NCBI GenBank assembly: GCA_037447655.1
Contig: JBBHKE010000387.1
Location: 248,001-312,000, forward strand
DNA from: Zygnema cylindricum
Taxonomy: Eukaryota; Streptophyta; Zygnematophyceae; Zygnematales; Zygnemataceae
Length of the DNA stretch: 64,000 bases
Reading direction: 5' to 3'
Both the position numbers and the translations under genes were made by a program. How positions within the stretch are numbered: the first letter of the stretch is position 1; the number at the start of each line of letters is the position of its first letter. Under the pieces are notes generated by a model. It was not told the DNA's origin and ran no database searches. It saw only the letters and a list, made by a program, of their open reading frames with translations. Positions 11,253 to 21,729 of the stretch are shown one piece after another.

Positions 11253-13062
11253 AAATCCTTCCTCGGCAGAAAAAAGAAGAAAAAAAAAAAGACAGATTTT
11301 TGACAAAGTTAATGCGAGTAAAACTTAGAAAATTCAAAGCATAGTTTAAATTTTTGAGCTTGTTGCGAGGGTTATGTTTCAGGAAAAAAAAGTCGTTAAG
11401 ACTTTTTAGAAATTTCTTCGGTATCTTCAGTAATAAGTTGTGAAGTTGGGTTTATTTTTCATGTTTATTTCAGGCAATTATCAATTTAGGTTTTTTTTCT
11501 TTAAATTTAAGGAAAGCGTTCCATATTCGAGAGTTTCAATATTGTTTCTGCGAGTTTGTTCAAAGTCAACTTAACTTATCAACAAGCCCACAAAATATAA
11601 TGTGGAAATGCTAAAAAAAAACAGCGAAACACACCAGTCCTGAATGATACCAAGCTTAAAAAACATGAAATACTGTAAAATAATGATAATCTTCACTATA
11701 ATTAAATGTAATGATAGGATTTGGCAATAAATAACACCAACGTTTACTGTGAAATTCTTCGAAGAGCATTTATCATTCGAACTTTATAACAAAGGTTTTA
11801 CCTGACCTACAAAACTTGGAAAAAACCCCTAAAACAAGATAACCGCCATTCTTTCTACACTATTTCAACAAGACCAGTGACAGTTGTCACTGGATGACTA
11901 GTCAAATTTCCACTTTTGAAAGGATCCGAAAAACCGGATGATTTTAGTTATCCGTTCTCCTATCCAACTGCCCTTTCCTTCTCTTCCCCTCTCTTCCTTC
12001 TCGTGTCCAAAATGCCTAGAAGCGTCAAAAGGGTTTAGAAGTACAGATCAACAAAAACAAAAAAGAAAGCTCACAAAAGAATAAGTCATGTAGAAAAACA
12101 TAATGTGGTGTTACCATTTCAGATTTGCAGATTTCTTGTGAAACAGTAAGAAGTAAGATCTCGTCAGGCTCATGTGTGACATATCTCATAACTTGTGCAA
12201 AAAAAAAGAGGAAATTCCACACAAATAACCTGCTGGTGCGACTACGGAGAGGGAGGGAGAGGGAGAAGGAGAGGGAGAGGGAGAGAGAGAGGGAGAGGAA
12301 GTTTTAGTCTGCGGTCTATTCCTATTACGTAATTTCTGTTGCAATTTTCCGAAGGAAAATAGATGTGTAAAAAATAGTATACTGCCCGGAGTTAATACTT
12401 AATAGCGTTTGTAACATAGTTCAAAAGTAGGTGACCGTACGCCCATACAATATGCCTATTGTACGCAAAACATACAATATGCCCTTAAGACCCATATTGT
12501 ATTGGCCGCAAAATGAAATAAAATAGGAACAGGGTAGAGTTGCACATCGATCGATAGAGAATTAAACGTCATGACTAGTTTCGAAAAAAAATCGGACAAA
12601 AAAAAACATTTATGTGAGTTTTGAGGGACTTTTTATTTAAACCGTCAGATTCGGACGATCGGACGGTCGCTGATCAAAGTAGCGATCTAGAAGATCACAT
12701 GAAAAGCCCATAACACAACTTACCATAGGACTATCTGTCATATTAAGTACAGTACACCGCGAATCGTAATTAGAGTAATGAAAAAATTAGAGTAAAAAAA
12801 CAAAAAAAAAACAATTAGAGTAATTGACGCTAATTTATGTGATAGAGCTTTTTCAACTATGAAGTTTACTCTAATTTATTTAGTTATTCTATATTGGGTT
12901 ATGTCGGCGATAATTATGTGCGCGATAAATATGAACACTAAATTACGTAGACGTACAAAGTGTGTCAGTCCGGTATAGTATTGACGTCATTATGACGCTA
13001 ATAATATTTGTCGCATTGAATGTCAGTTACAATGACGAAGATGCTGTCGACGGACGAGAGTT
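11253..13062. other. Gene-free stretch downstream of DHAD
   Basis: The 3' UTR of DHAD probably occupies the first few hundred bases. A GA-rich simple repeat lies at 12247-12300. The rest is AT-rich unique-looking sequence with no coding signal on either strand. Confidence 0.5.
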
Positions 13063-13849
13063 AGGCTGCGGCCCCATGTAGTTGTAACTTAGCGTACTTA
13101 TTTTGTATTTTAGCGCGGATCCGGCGGACCCGGATTTCAAGTGTCTCTATGTGTTCATTCGAAATTGTTACTTAAGTTTGTGACAATTGTATACGTCGAC
13201 AGCGCCCGTGACGGCTGTCACCGTATACAATTTGTGATGACGCACCATATTTTTTTGTAACTTTTTGAAGTGTCGCCAGACACATCGTACTTTTTGAAAC
13301 GATTTGCGGATTTGGTATGTCGCGTGTCTTTGCGTGACATCGTTGACGTAGATCCTTGCACCCGTGGCTGTGCAAAATGCCTTGCGTAAACCTCTCCCGT
13401 CCGGCCGCCATTACTTCGCAGATTTTTCACGTTCGCAGACTTTTCAACTTTGCGTGAAATGACACTGCAGCGTCGAGACCCCTGAAAAAAAAGAACCGTA
13501 CAACATGCAAGCCGACAAAAACAAACAAACCTTGTACTTTTTTTTATCGTCAAAAACTTCTAAAATCTTTTCACACGTGGGAATATATTTTCAGATTGGT
13601 GTAGACGGATTTGCTTAGCTTAAAACACATTGCCGATGTGTTTTATGATAATTTTGAAAATGACGTGACAGTGGGTCGAAAAAACGCAACACGACAAATT
13701 TTCGTACATCCTAAGTTCAAGAATGACGCAAATTGTACTCTACAAATTTGCAATTTCTTCGTACGGTCGCAACTTAGGCAGTACGGCGCTAAGTTATATA
13801 GGAAAACGACAGAAAAAAACCCGAACTTAGCCACATGGGGCCGCAGCCT
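13063..13849. mobile_element. Non-autonomous DNA transposon with 17-bp perfect inverted ends
   Basis: AGGCTGCGGCCCCATGT starts at 13063, and its exact reverse complement ends at 13849. The inverted similarity weakens but continues inward (GTTGTAACTTAG against GGCTAAGTTCGG). The 787-base interior has only short frames without domains, so the element is MITE-like. I cannot define a target-site duplication, and the superfamily is uncertain (hAT-like by size and end type). Confidence 0.7.
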
Positions 13850-14917
13850 TATGCGAACGGCTTTTTTTCGATGTGATTGATTTTTTTGTTTGGTGCAATT
13901 TCACGTGCGAGCGCGATTCTATTAAATCATTATTTGTACCTTTTTATTTATAAAAATACAATTTTGCACGGTCAGACGTTGTGTACACTAATTCCGTCCC
14001 GCTTTTTTTTTGTTTTATTCTCAAATAGCGTAGTTTATTCTATTAATTCTTTATTCTATTTAGGGTTTTTTTCAGTACGTTGTCTGTTAAATAGAGTGGT
14101 GTACGGTACGTGTTAAACCGTACATAAATGTACCTTTTTGAGTTAAAAAGTACAATAAATTAATTTTAGTAACCGCGGACGCATGAGAATGTGCGTTCTA
14201 AAAAGGAAAAAAAACCTGGTCGTAAAAAATCCCGCTCGCACATATTCGTCCGACAGCCGCGTTTCGACCGTGTGAATGTACGATTTGTGTACGATTTGTC
14301 AGATTTTGTACGGATACTTATGTTAGTGTAAGCATGTTTGCGACCGATTTTTTTTTTTCAAAGATCCAAATTACCATAATCAAACAATTAGAATGTATGA
14401 TTTTTTCCAAAATTTTCAAATTCTTAAATAGCGTACACCACGGTAATTATTTTTATACGCTAATCAAACTTCTACGCTAATAGCGATTGGCGGTGTAGCG
14501 TTTGCAATTTTGAACGTCCGCGTTTTTTAGTTTGCTAAAAAATTTCGTCCGGCGGCGTGATCTTACGTCAGATTCGGACGTTCGTACAGGAGTGTGCACG
14601 ACGCACACACATACAGTGCCTCCTCTACGCGAGTTTTGTGCAAAGTTTTGTGCGGCCACCAAAGGCCTACCATAAAAAAGCCTACTTTTGAACTATGGTT
14701 TGTAACAACAATTGAAATCGCCAATTTTTTTTGGTCGAAAATCATACATCATCGTTGGCAACGCTATTTAGGGGAGTGGACTACAACTTGCCACGTATCC
14801 AAAAACTAATTTAGTGACGATTTGTTTTTACGGTCGTATTAAAGATTTTTTGCAACTAAAAGGAAAACCGTAATTTGTCGTCGCTATTTGTGTGCATTTC
14901 CGTACATAGCCGTGTGA
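13850..14917. other. Gene-free stretch upstream of the DUF7918-like gene
   Basis: Mixed AT-rich sequence with scattered GTACGG/CCGTAC words that recur in other repeat-rich parts of the window. No gene or defined element could be supported. Confidence 0.4.
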
Positions 14918-14933
14918 ACCCGCCCTCCCCCTC

Positions 14934-15003
<70 letters not shown>

Positions 15004-15140
15004 GCTCTCTTGCTCTCTCTCCCTTCCCCGCACTCTCCCTCTCTCTATCCCTCACTCTCCCTCTCCCTCTCCCTCGCTCTCCCGCTCTCTCTCTCTCCCT
15101 CTCCCTCTCTCTCTCCCTCTCCCTCTCCCTTCCTTTCTCT
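14918..15140 (+). repeat. (CT)n / CCCTCT tract directly upstream of a start codon
   Basis: More than 200 bases of nearly pure pyrimidine, including about 60 bases of uninterrupted CT at 14936-15000. It ends ten bases before the ATG at 15150. Like the tract before DHAD, it may form a 5' leader or promoter element. It also produces long Ser/Leu and Arg/Glu frames that are not genes. Confidence 0.85.
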
Positions 15141-15149
15141 GCTGTCACC

Positions 15150-17820
15150 ATGGTCATAGCACATAACGGCCGAGAAAAGTTCGAAGTCAAAGTGACCGAC
15201 AGTCATAAAGTGGAATTTCCTCAAATTTCACACAACGGTGTGACATATGTCACAGCTGAGCCTAATGCAGCATTCGAAGTTCATGTGAGACTTTTACATG
15301 ATGGCAATTCCGTTTCAGTGGTTGGACTCAGGTCAGTTGCATTACTTTGTTCGGCAAATCCTAATCTATGGATGCGTCAAACCCTAATCTATGGATGCGG
15401 CAAACCCTAATCTATGGATGCGCAAACCCTAATCTATGGATACGTCAAACCCTAATATATGGATGCGTCAAACCCTAATATATGGATACGTCAAACCCTA
15501 ATCTACGGATGCTTCTTTCTTTTCTGTTTATAGCCTTTGTCTGGTTGTCAATCTGTGAAGCCGGAAGGTATCACATGTATGCAAACTACATATGGTTATT
15601 GCAAACAACGGATTAAAAGGTTAACTATTAAGTCAACTCTTGAAAATATAATACCGCAACGGTGATAGGAATTTAGTAAATAAATGTTGTTATTTAGAAT
15701 ATAGAACAATAATAGTTGTATTGCTTATACAAGAAGATAATGCACTCGTAGTTTTTCTATATGATGATAAAATGCTCTGGTGCATAGAGAGAACCTTTCC
15801 GTTATTCTAAGAACCACAGGAACGATGAAATCCGTAAATATACTGATTTGAAGGCCGTATCCCTTCAAACATTAGAAACTGCCTAATTGTGTTCTAACGC
15901 GGCGAGATTTGCTTTATAGAGCAAATTCTACAGCAAATAACGGTTCAAATTTGTAAATTGTGTGTATCCTTACTGTTAAATCATATCCGATTGCTGTGCG
16001 TCGGTTACTTTAGTTTCACTGATATTTCACCAAAGAGTTGGGAATTTTTTGTGTTTTATTCATCAGTTTCCTAAATGCTACAAGATTGTGTTAAAGGTCA
16101 TGTTTGAAAAACATTCAAACGGCTTAATTCAGTCTTGCAATTTGTTTGCAAGTGTCCTCTTTTTTTTTAACTCCATTCCGTTTAATTCGGAACAATACAT
16201 GTTTTGTGATGCTCTTGTCTGCAATGTTGTTTTCTTTCTTATTGTTTTTTTGGTTCCGTTTTTGCAGTGTTGATGGAGTATGTGCTGGTAGCAGCATCCG
16301 TCTTCATAGAAAAGAGATTTGGCGTCGATTTAAGGGGTTCCATGTGAACTCAAAGGAAAAAAGACAGTTTGTGTTTTCTAGTCCTAACTATGGTTTGCCT
16401 CGACTCTTCATGCACTCATTTTTTTTGAGCATGTTTTATACCCTACCATTTGTTCTTTTGTGGGATAAGGTTGTTATGCCTTGTAATTCTTGTGCTTATG
16501 GATTCAACACACGTGTGTCCTGAACTCATTTCAAACTTTTTGCATCAAAACCTCCTTTTTTGACACCTGGCATTACGGAGGGATGGCCAGGTGCCGCTGG
16601 GGGAGAGGTTGATGGTGGCAGAGAAACCCAGGTTGGGAAATTGGAAATCTATATTTTGCCAGCTGAGTTTCAAGCTTGTCCAGGAGCCAACTGTAACTGG
16701 TGCAAATTTCATGGTCATGGCGATCCGACCGTACCCTATGAAGACTCCCCAGGACAACATAAGGTACGACACATTATCCATCGCAGATTGACATTATTTG
16801 AAGGGGTTTATGATTACGCTCCAAGAGATCTTGTCCTGGTTCAAAATCAAGACAAAAATGATAACGATGTGTCTGGTGTTGTTTCTGTTCTTTATTTAAA
16901 CAGGAACCAGCGGAGCTAAACCAAAACGATGATAAGAAGTTCTTTTTGGCCCCAAGTCTCTCGGTTAAAGCAGGTCCCACTATTTATCGAACTCTTTCAA
17001 AAAAGGAGAAAATGGTGCGCTCATTCACTTTTGACAATATTTTCACTTATAGCTATGTCCATGTGCTTTCGGCAGTTGTTCAATCTTGACATCACAAGGT
17101 TGCTTATTCATATTGATTTTGTAAAGGTGCAGTAAGCTTTTTGTCAAGATGTTTGTCCAGCCAATTTTGCATGCTTCACGTTTTATAATGTCTAAAGGTC
17201 AAGTCTAAATTTTCTTTGCATTTTTTGTGCCAAACAGCATCCTATAGTTCTTCGAAATGCCAAACATTTCTCGATTTTCCTCCAATGTGAGACAGTAGAG
17301 ACTCTTAGATTGAGAAACATTTTGCCTCGACAAAACGTTACGCTAAATGCTGGATGTCATAATTATGGCGAAGAACGAACGGATCATGGACGCCAAAAAG
17401 TTAGGTCTGAAGGTGAGTATGTTTTATTAATGTACGCCTAGCTTGACTTTAGTCATGCTCCATTATGTGCATATGTATGATTGGGTCCATTGTAGAATTC
17501 AACAAAATTGTTTATACCCATCTAGCATATCCCAAAATGCAACATGTCTTGAAATCTTCAGTGAGTGGCTTTTTTAGAGGATTTTTTTATAGTTAAAATT
17601 GTCAAATTCTTTCTTGAAAGTAACATATGGCTATTTGGAAGCGACAGGGACGGTTGGGACAGTGAAGAGAGAAAGGACAACCAATACCGCTTCTTCAAGT
17701 GGTGGAAGGGGTGGCGAAGGCTCGTCTGATATTATTGATCTTACCGAGGATGATGCATCAGATGATATGCTCATTTGGAAAGTCATCAAATGTCCAAAGC
17801 GAGAGGTAGTTTCTTTGTGA
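15150..17820 (+). CDS. DUF7918-like protein with C-terminal SUMO-interaction-like motif
   Basis: Exons: 15150-15331, 16268-16392, 16591-16763, 16904-17014, 17238-17412, and 17621-17820 (the last could start at 17648). All phases agree, giving 312-321 residues. The ATG has a good context (CACCATGG). The N-terminal half reads like the fungal and protist DUF7918 fold. YVTAEPNAAFEVHV is followed by VDGVCAGSS, then RFKGFHV..KRQFVFSS, then a GKLEIYIL strand. A Cys/His patch (CPGANCNWCKFHGHGD) lies in exon 3. The tail has Gly/Ser-rich linkers and SSDIIDLTEDD, a classic hydrophobic-acidic SUMO-binding motif. Function is unknown and a nuclear role is inferred. The family call rests on remembered sequence pattern and is moderate. 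Confidence 0.7.
15356..15515 (+). repeat. Seven tandem 23-bp units carrying AAACCCTAA telo-box
   Basis: The unit AAACCCTAATCTATGGATGC plus GTC repeats seven times, with one-base variants, in intron 1 of the DUF7918-like gene. Most units hold AAACCCTAA, the plant telo-box and telomere-like word. Spacing is 22-23 bases, about two helical turns. Confidence 0.9.
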
Positions 17821-17844
17821 GATTCTCCATTTCGCAAGAGAGCA

Positions 17845-18320
17845 TGTATTATGGAGGGAAGCATAAGCAAGAATCCAAACTTTGGACGAAAACATAAACG
17901 CGAATTAAGTTTTCGGAGGGAAGAATAATCAAGAATATTTGGGTGAAAGCATAAACGAGAATCGAGTCTTTGGAGGGAAGTGTAAAGCAAGAATCTAAAC
18001 TCTGAAAAAAAAAAGTATAAACCAGGCTCCAGTCTTCGGGAAGCATAAGCGAGAATCAAGGCTTTGGCGGGAATGAGAAGGGAGAATATGCACTATGGAG
18101 GGAAGCAATAATGTAAACGTTGGAGCCAAAAATATGTAAGAATCCAAACGTCGAAAGGTGGATAAGGTGGTGTTTGTGAGCAAAAATATAGACTTTAGAT
18201 GAAAGTATGGAATATATTAGGTTTGAAAGGAAGCATAAGCAAAAATTTAGATTTTTAAGGCAAATGTTGTAGCAAGAATTTAGACTTTAAATGAAAGCAC
18301 AAGCAATTCATCAAATTTCT
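17845..18320 (+). repeat. Degenerate minisatellite, unit about 35-40 bp
   Basis: The phrase GGAGGGAAGCATAAGCAAGA followed by ATCCAAACTTTGG-like sequence repeats about a dozen times with decay. It lies just after the stop codon of the DUF7918-like gene, probably overlapping its 3' UTR. Confidence 0.8.
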
Positions 18321-20260
18321 GGAGGGAAGAATACGTCTTTGTCCTTGAGAACTTAGATGTTGTCCTTTCATGCACCCAATATTAGGAATAAGAAAGGAAG
18401 TGTGTAAGCGAGAAGAGGTTGGGGGCATTTTCAATAAGATAGGAATAAGATCGGTTAACGATGGTTGGTGTTCTTTTCCCATTGTAGCGGATTGCGTTGT
18501 AAGTTACATTTGTATCATTTTGTGTATGATTTTGCCCGAGATGCAATTGTGCCTGCTGGTTCAAGTGGAGTACACCATCAAATGACAGGTTTCTCATACA
18601 CTCCTTCCTTGCCCTCAGTCCGAGGTCTTTGAAGCCCTCGGGTTGACTTTGTTTTCCTCCATGGTGTTGGGAGGATCCTTAGTGATGTGGTCTTCTCATA
18701 TCTGACTGTGACATGTTTTTTCTCATGCGACATTGTAAATGGGTGTGGCAGCCCGAGAAACGGTGGTTAATAAGGGAGGAGATTATGCTCACCGAGATTC
18801 GATGGAGATTTTCGGATCATTGGACAAGACGACTTCTTTAGTGATTGTGATCGATTTTTTTTTTAATCCAAGGGTCTGTGGAGTCTGTCACCAAGGTTTC
18901 TAGCTGCTTTCTACAGTCAACGTTATCGGTTTGCGGGCCCTTCTTTGACGAAGTACTATGGCAGATGGTAGGTGGGCCCTTCTAAAAATTCCGCCAAGAG
19001 ATCTGGTCCACATCGACGACTTTCACGGTTGTCGACTTTTTGTCAAAGTTGTTGGTAGTCATATAGTGTATGTTTCTACTTCTTGTGCGTTCAAAATTGT
19101 TTTACAATGGGACCACTTACTATCAACTAAAAGAGCATTTGATCTTTTTACAATATTGGATTTTATTGCTGTGCGATATACGTCCTCCACACTTAGTTGG
19201 GTTTGTTTATGGTATGTGTGGCGCCTGGGAATTGGTGCATTAATGCCTCGACTCTTGTCTCTCGTTTTTTGGTTGGGGATACTCCATTACTTGCTTCCAT
19301 TGTCCTTCGTGTTTCGGACGCTGTCTTCGCCTTCCAACAGTCTATTTTGTTCCATTCCTCCTCTCTCCTTTGCAGATATCATTACGAAGCTAGTTGCGCG
19401 TGTGCAATAAAAAATATTGGTCAGTTGTCGCCACCATTTGATCTGAGCTTCTCAAGACATTTTCCCTTTTATTGTTCAAGCGCCTGCTTTCTCCCTTGCA
19501 GTGGGTATAGTTTCGAAGTTTGCCCACTGGCTACACCTATTCTCTCCACTATATGTTTCACACCTTCTCAATTCACCACCGCCACCTTTACTTCTCGTTT
19601 ACTCATGAGGTCGTGTCCTTGCGCCATATGGCGTCCATTTGCTTCGTTGCTCTCATGGGGGAGAGTTGAATTCGCGGCGGATTGATATTGGATTGCTTGA
19701 TGGTGCCTATCGTATATTTGGTGACATTGTTTCGGCAAACCTTGCCTCGGATGCAATCGTTGGTCGTTTCTCCGTACTTGCGGTTGCGCGACTCTTTTGA
19801 GAGAAAGGGGACTTGGGAGCCTCCCTGCTTCAACCCTTTCTTCTTTCGTTCCTTTCTTCTTTTATCGTCAACATTTATTCCATGGATTTACAATTGTGGA
19901 AAATTCTATCATCCTTCAATCGGCTATTATTGTCATGGACTGTCCACGTGTTTCGAAACTTCCTTGGCATGCCCCTCCCAGCTTGGGTTGGTTTAAGGTG
20001 TTGCTTTAAGTAAATCTTTCGCCCTGTTTTGGTTTGGTTGGGTAGTGCTCGTTTAGGTGACCTATTTCGGTGTTGCTTTTGTGATTGTTGCTTCTTCGAG
20101 AGTCTTGGTCGACTCGCCTTTTGTCTACATGTTAGTTTCTTTCAGAATCCTTTTTCGGTTCGTGCAAGTTTTTCAGTTTCAATTTTCGGGATCCCGTGTT
20201 TCTTAGGTGGTTTACCATCGCGCTTTCCTAATTATTATTTTTTATCTTGAAAATACATCC
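18321..20260 (+). mobile_element. Decayed repeat with hairpin-plus-T 3' end (possible LINE relic)
   Basis: No intact gene. The segment near 18960-19040 (CCGCCAAGAGATCTGGTCCA...CATCGACGA) resembles 25870-25925. The stretch ends at GGTGGTTTACCATCGCGCTTT (20206 on), a short hairpin followed by T-rich sequence that recurs at three other places in this window. Shared 3' hairpins are typical of non-LTR retrotransposon families. No reverse-transcriptase motif is visible, so this is tentative. Confidence 0.35.
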
Positions 20261-21729
20261 TTTGCTTTGTGACAATGAAATATCCATGTTACTTTTGTTG
20301 ATTGTGTAGGCTGTTTTGAAGTCTTTCTCAAACTAGTTGTCTTAAAATTTGTGCAACGAAGTGACTTCATTGAACCCACTAGAAAAATAACTTACTTCGT
20401 GAAAGCATGTGTTGTTAAGATGTCATTGGAACCATGTACTTGGGTAAAGTGTAGCAAAAGTTTTCACTTTTTATCCTTTTTTTTTGTTTTATTTTGTTTT
20501 TTGGAATGCTCTGATTTCTTTTGTCCATTCAGTTTTCCGTCGTGTACTTGGTAAATACGACCACAGAGTCCTACGACTTCTTTTTCCCGTTCAGTTTTGT
20601 TTTTTGGTATGTACTTGATTCCCTTTGTTTCAAACTTTCAGTGTACCAATCATAGACATAACTACAGATTTTGTGGATGAGGCTCTTGTGAGTAGACTTT
20701 ATTCCTAAATATTAATCTTTATATTCTACTGTTTTTGCCTATAAAGAGGTTGCGAACCTTGGAACGTTTGAAATGTAGTTCTGTCCAGGCACCTGGCACA
20801 AAGCTTCAATGGCAGTTCTAGTTGCCGAAACGCAGAAACGCGCAAGCACGTAAACACGCTAACGCGCCTCTTTACGCCCTCAAATTGTAACTGAATGAAC
20901 GTCTGACTCTATTGTAACTGCCGAGATTACACGCGAACATGTACGAACTAAATTATTGTACGATCCTACAATGCCGTATGACAGTTCGCACTAAAAGAAA
21001 GTACGAAAATATCATACGAGATCGATGGCGTCGGGCTTTTCGATGGTCTTACCATCGCGTTTTTGGAAATAAAATTCTATTATTTTTCCAGTTGCAACAA
21101 GCGTTCGAACGTTTAGACAAAAATGTGATTTCGTGCGTCGGAAGAGAATGTTACTGTACGGTCGGGTACATGGATGCAGCGGAAAAAAAATTCGCAAGTA
21201 GGTATCGAGTATCGACCGATGCGCTCAGTTAATTTCCCTCTGGTAATGATCGTACAAAAAACTCGTATTATATGAAAGAGATGTTCAAACTAAATAGAAT
21301 AGCTTGAAAACTTTTTGTAATTGACTAAACTGTATTATAGAATTTTTGCGCTATGGTTCACAATATGAGGAAAAATTGGGATAGTGAAAATTCAGTGCGG
21401 TAATCAGTGAGAAAGCGCACTAAAAGTTTACTTATCCGTACTCATCGCACGGTTTGTGGATTTCTGCGAACCTCGCACTGAATGTCCGCACGGTCTGTAC
21501 GGAAATGACACTTCCTCCAGGAAAAATTGTACACCAAAAATTGAAGTGTGGACATTGCAAAAAAATTTATTCTGTTTAAAATTTACGACAAGTTTAGTTC
21601 TACAATTCCCCTCAACCCTAAAAGCTCCCTTTCCCCTAATTTTCGCTCGTTCTCACCCTTGGTTTTGACACGTGTAATGTTTAATTTCTGCTTTTTAAGT
21701 AACTCCGTGTTCACACGTGCGAACCGGAA
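20261..21729 (+). other. Gene-free stretch upstream of uL29m, with a second hairpin end
   Basis: Mostly unique-looking sequence. A hairpin CGATGGTCTTACCATCG lies at 21041-21057, followed by CGTTTTTGGAAATAAAA, matching the 3' end type seen at 20206. Nothing else could be assigned. Confidence 0.4.

Noticed and set aside
18958-20013. Several 60-160 codon frames on + strand
   Set aside because: No domain, no splice linkage, and the region looks like a decayed repeat. Treated as non-coding.
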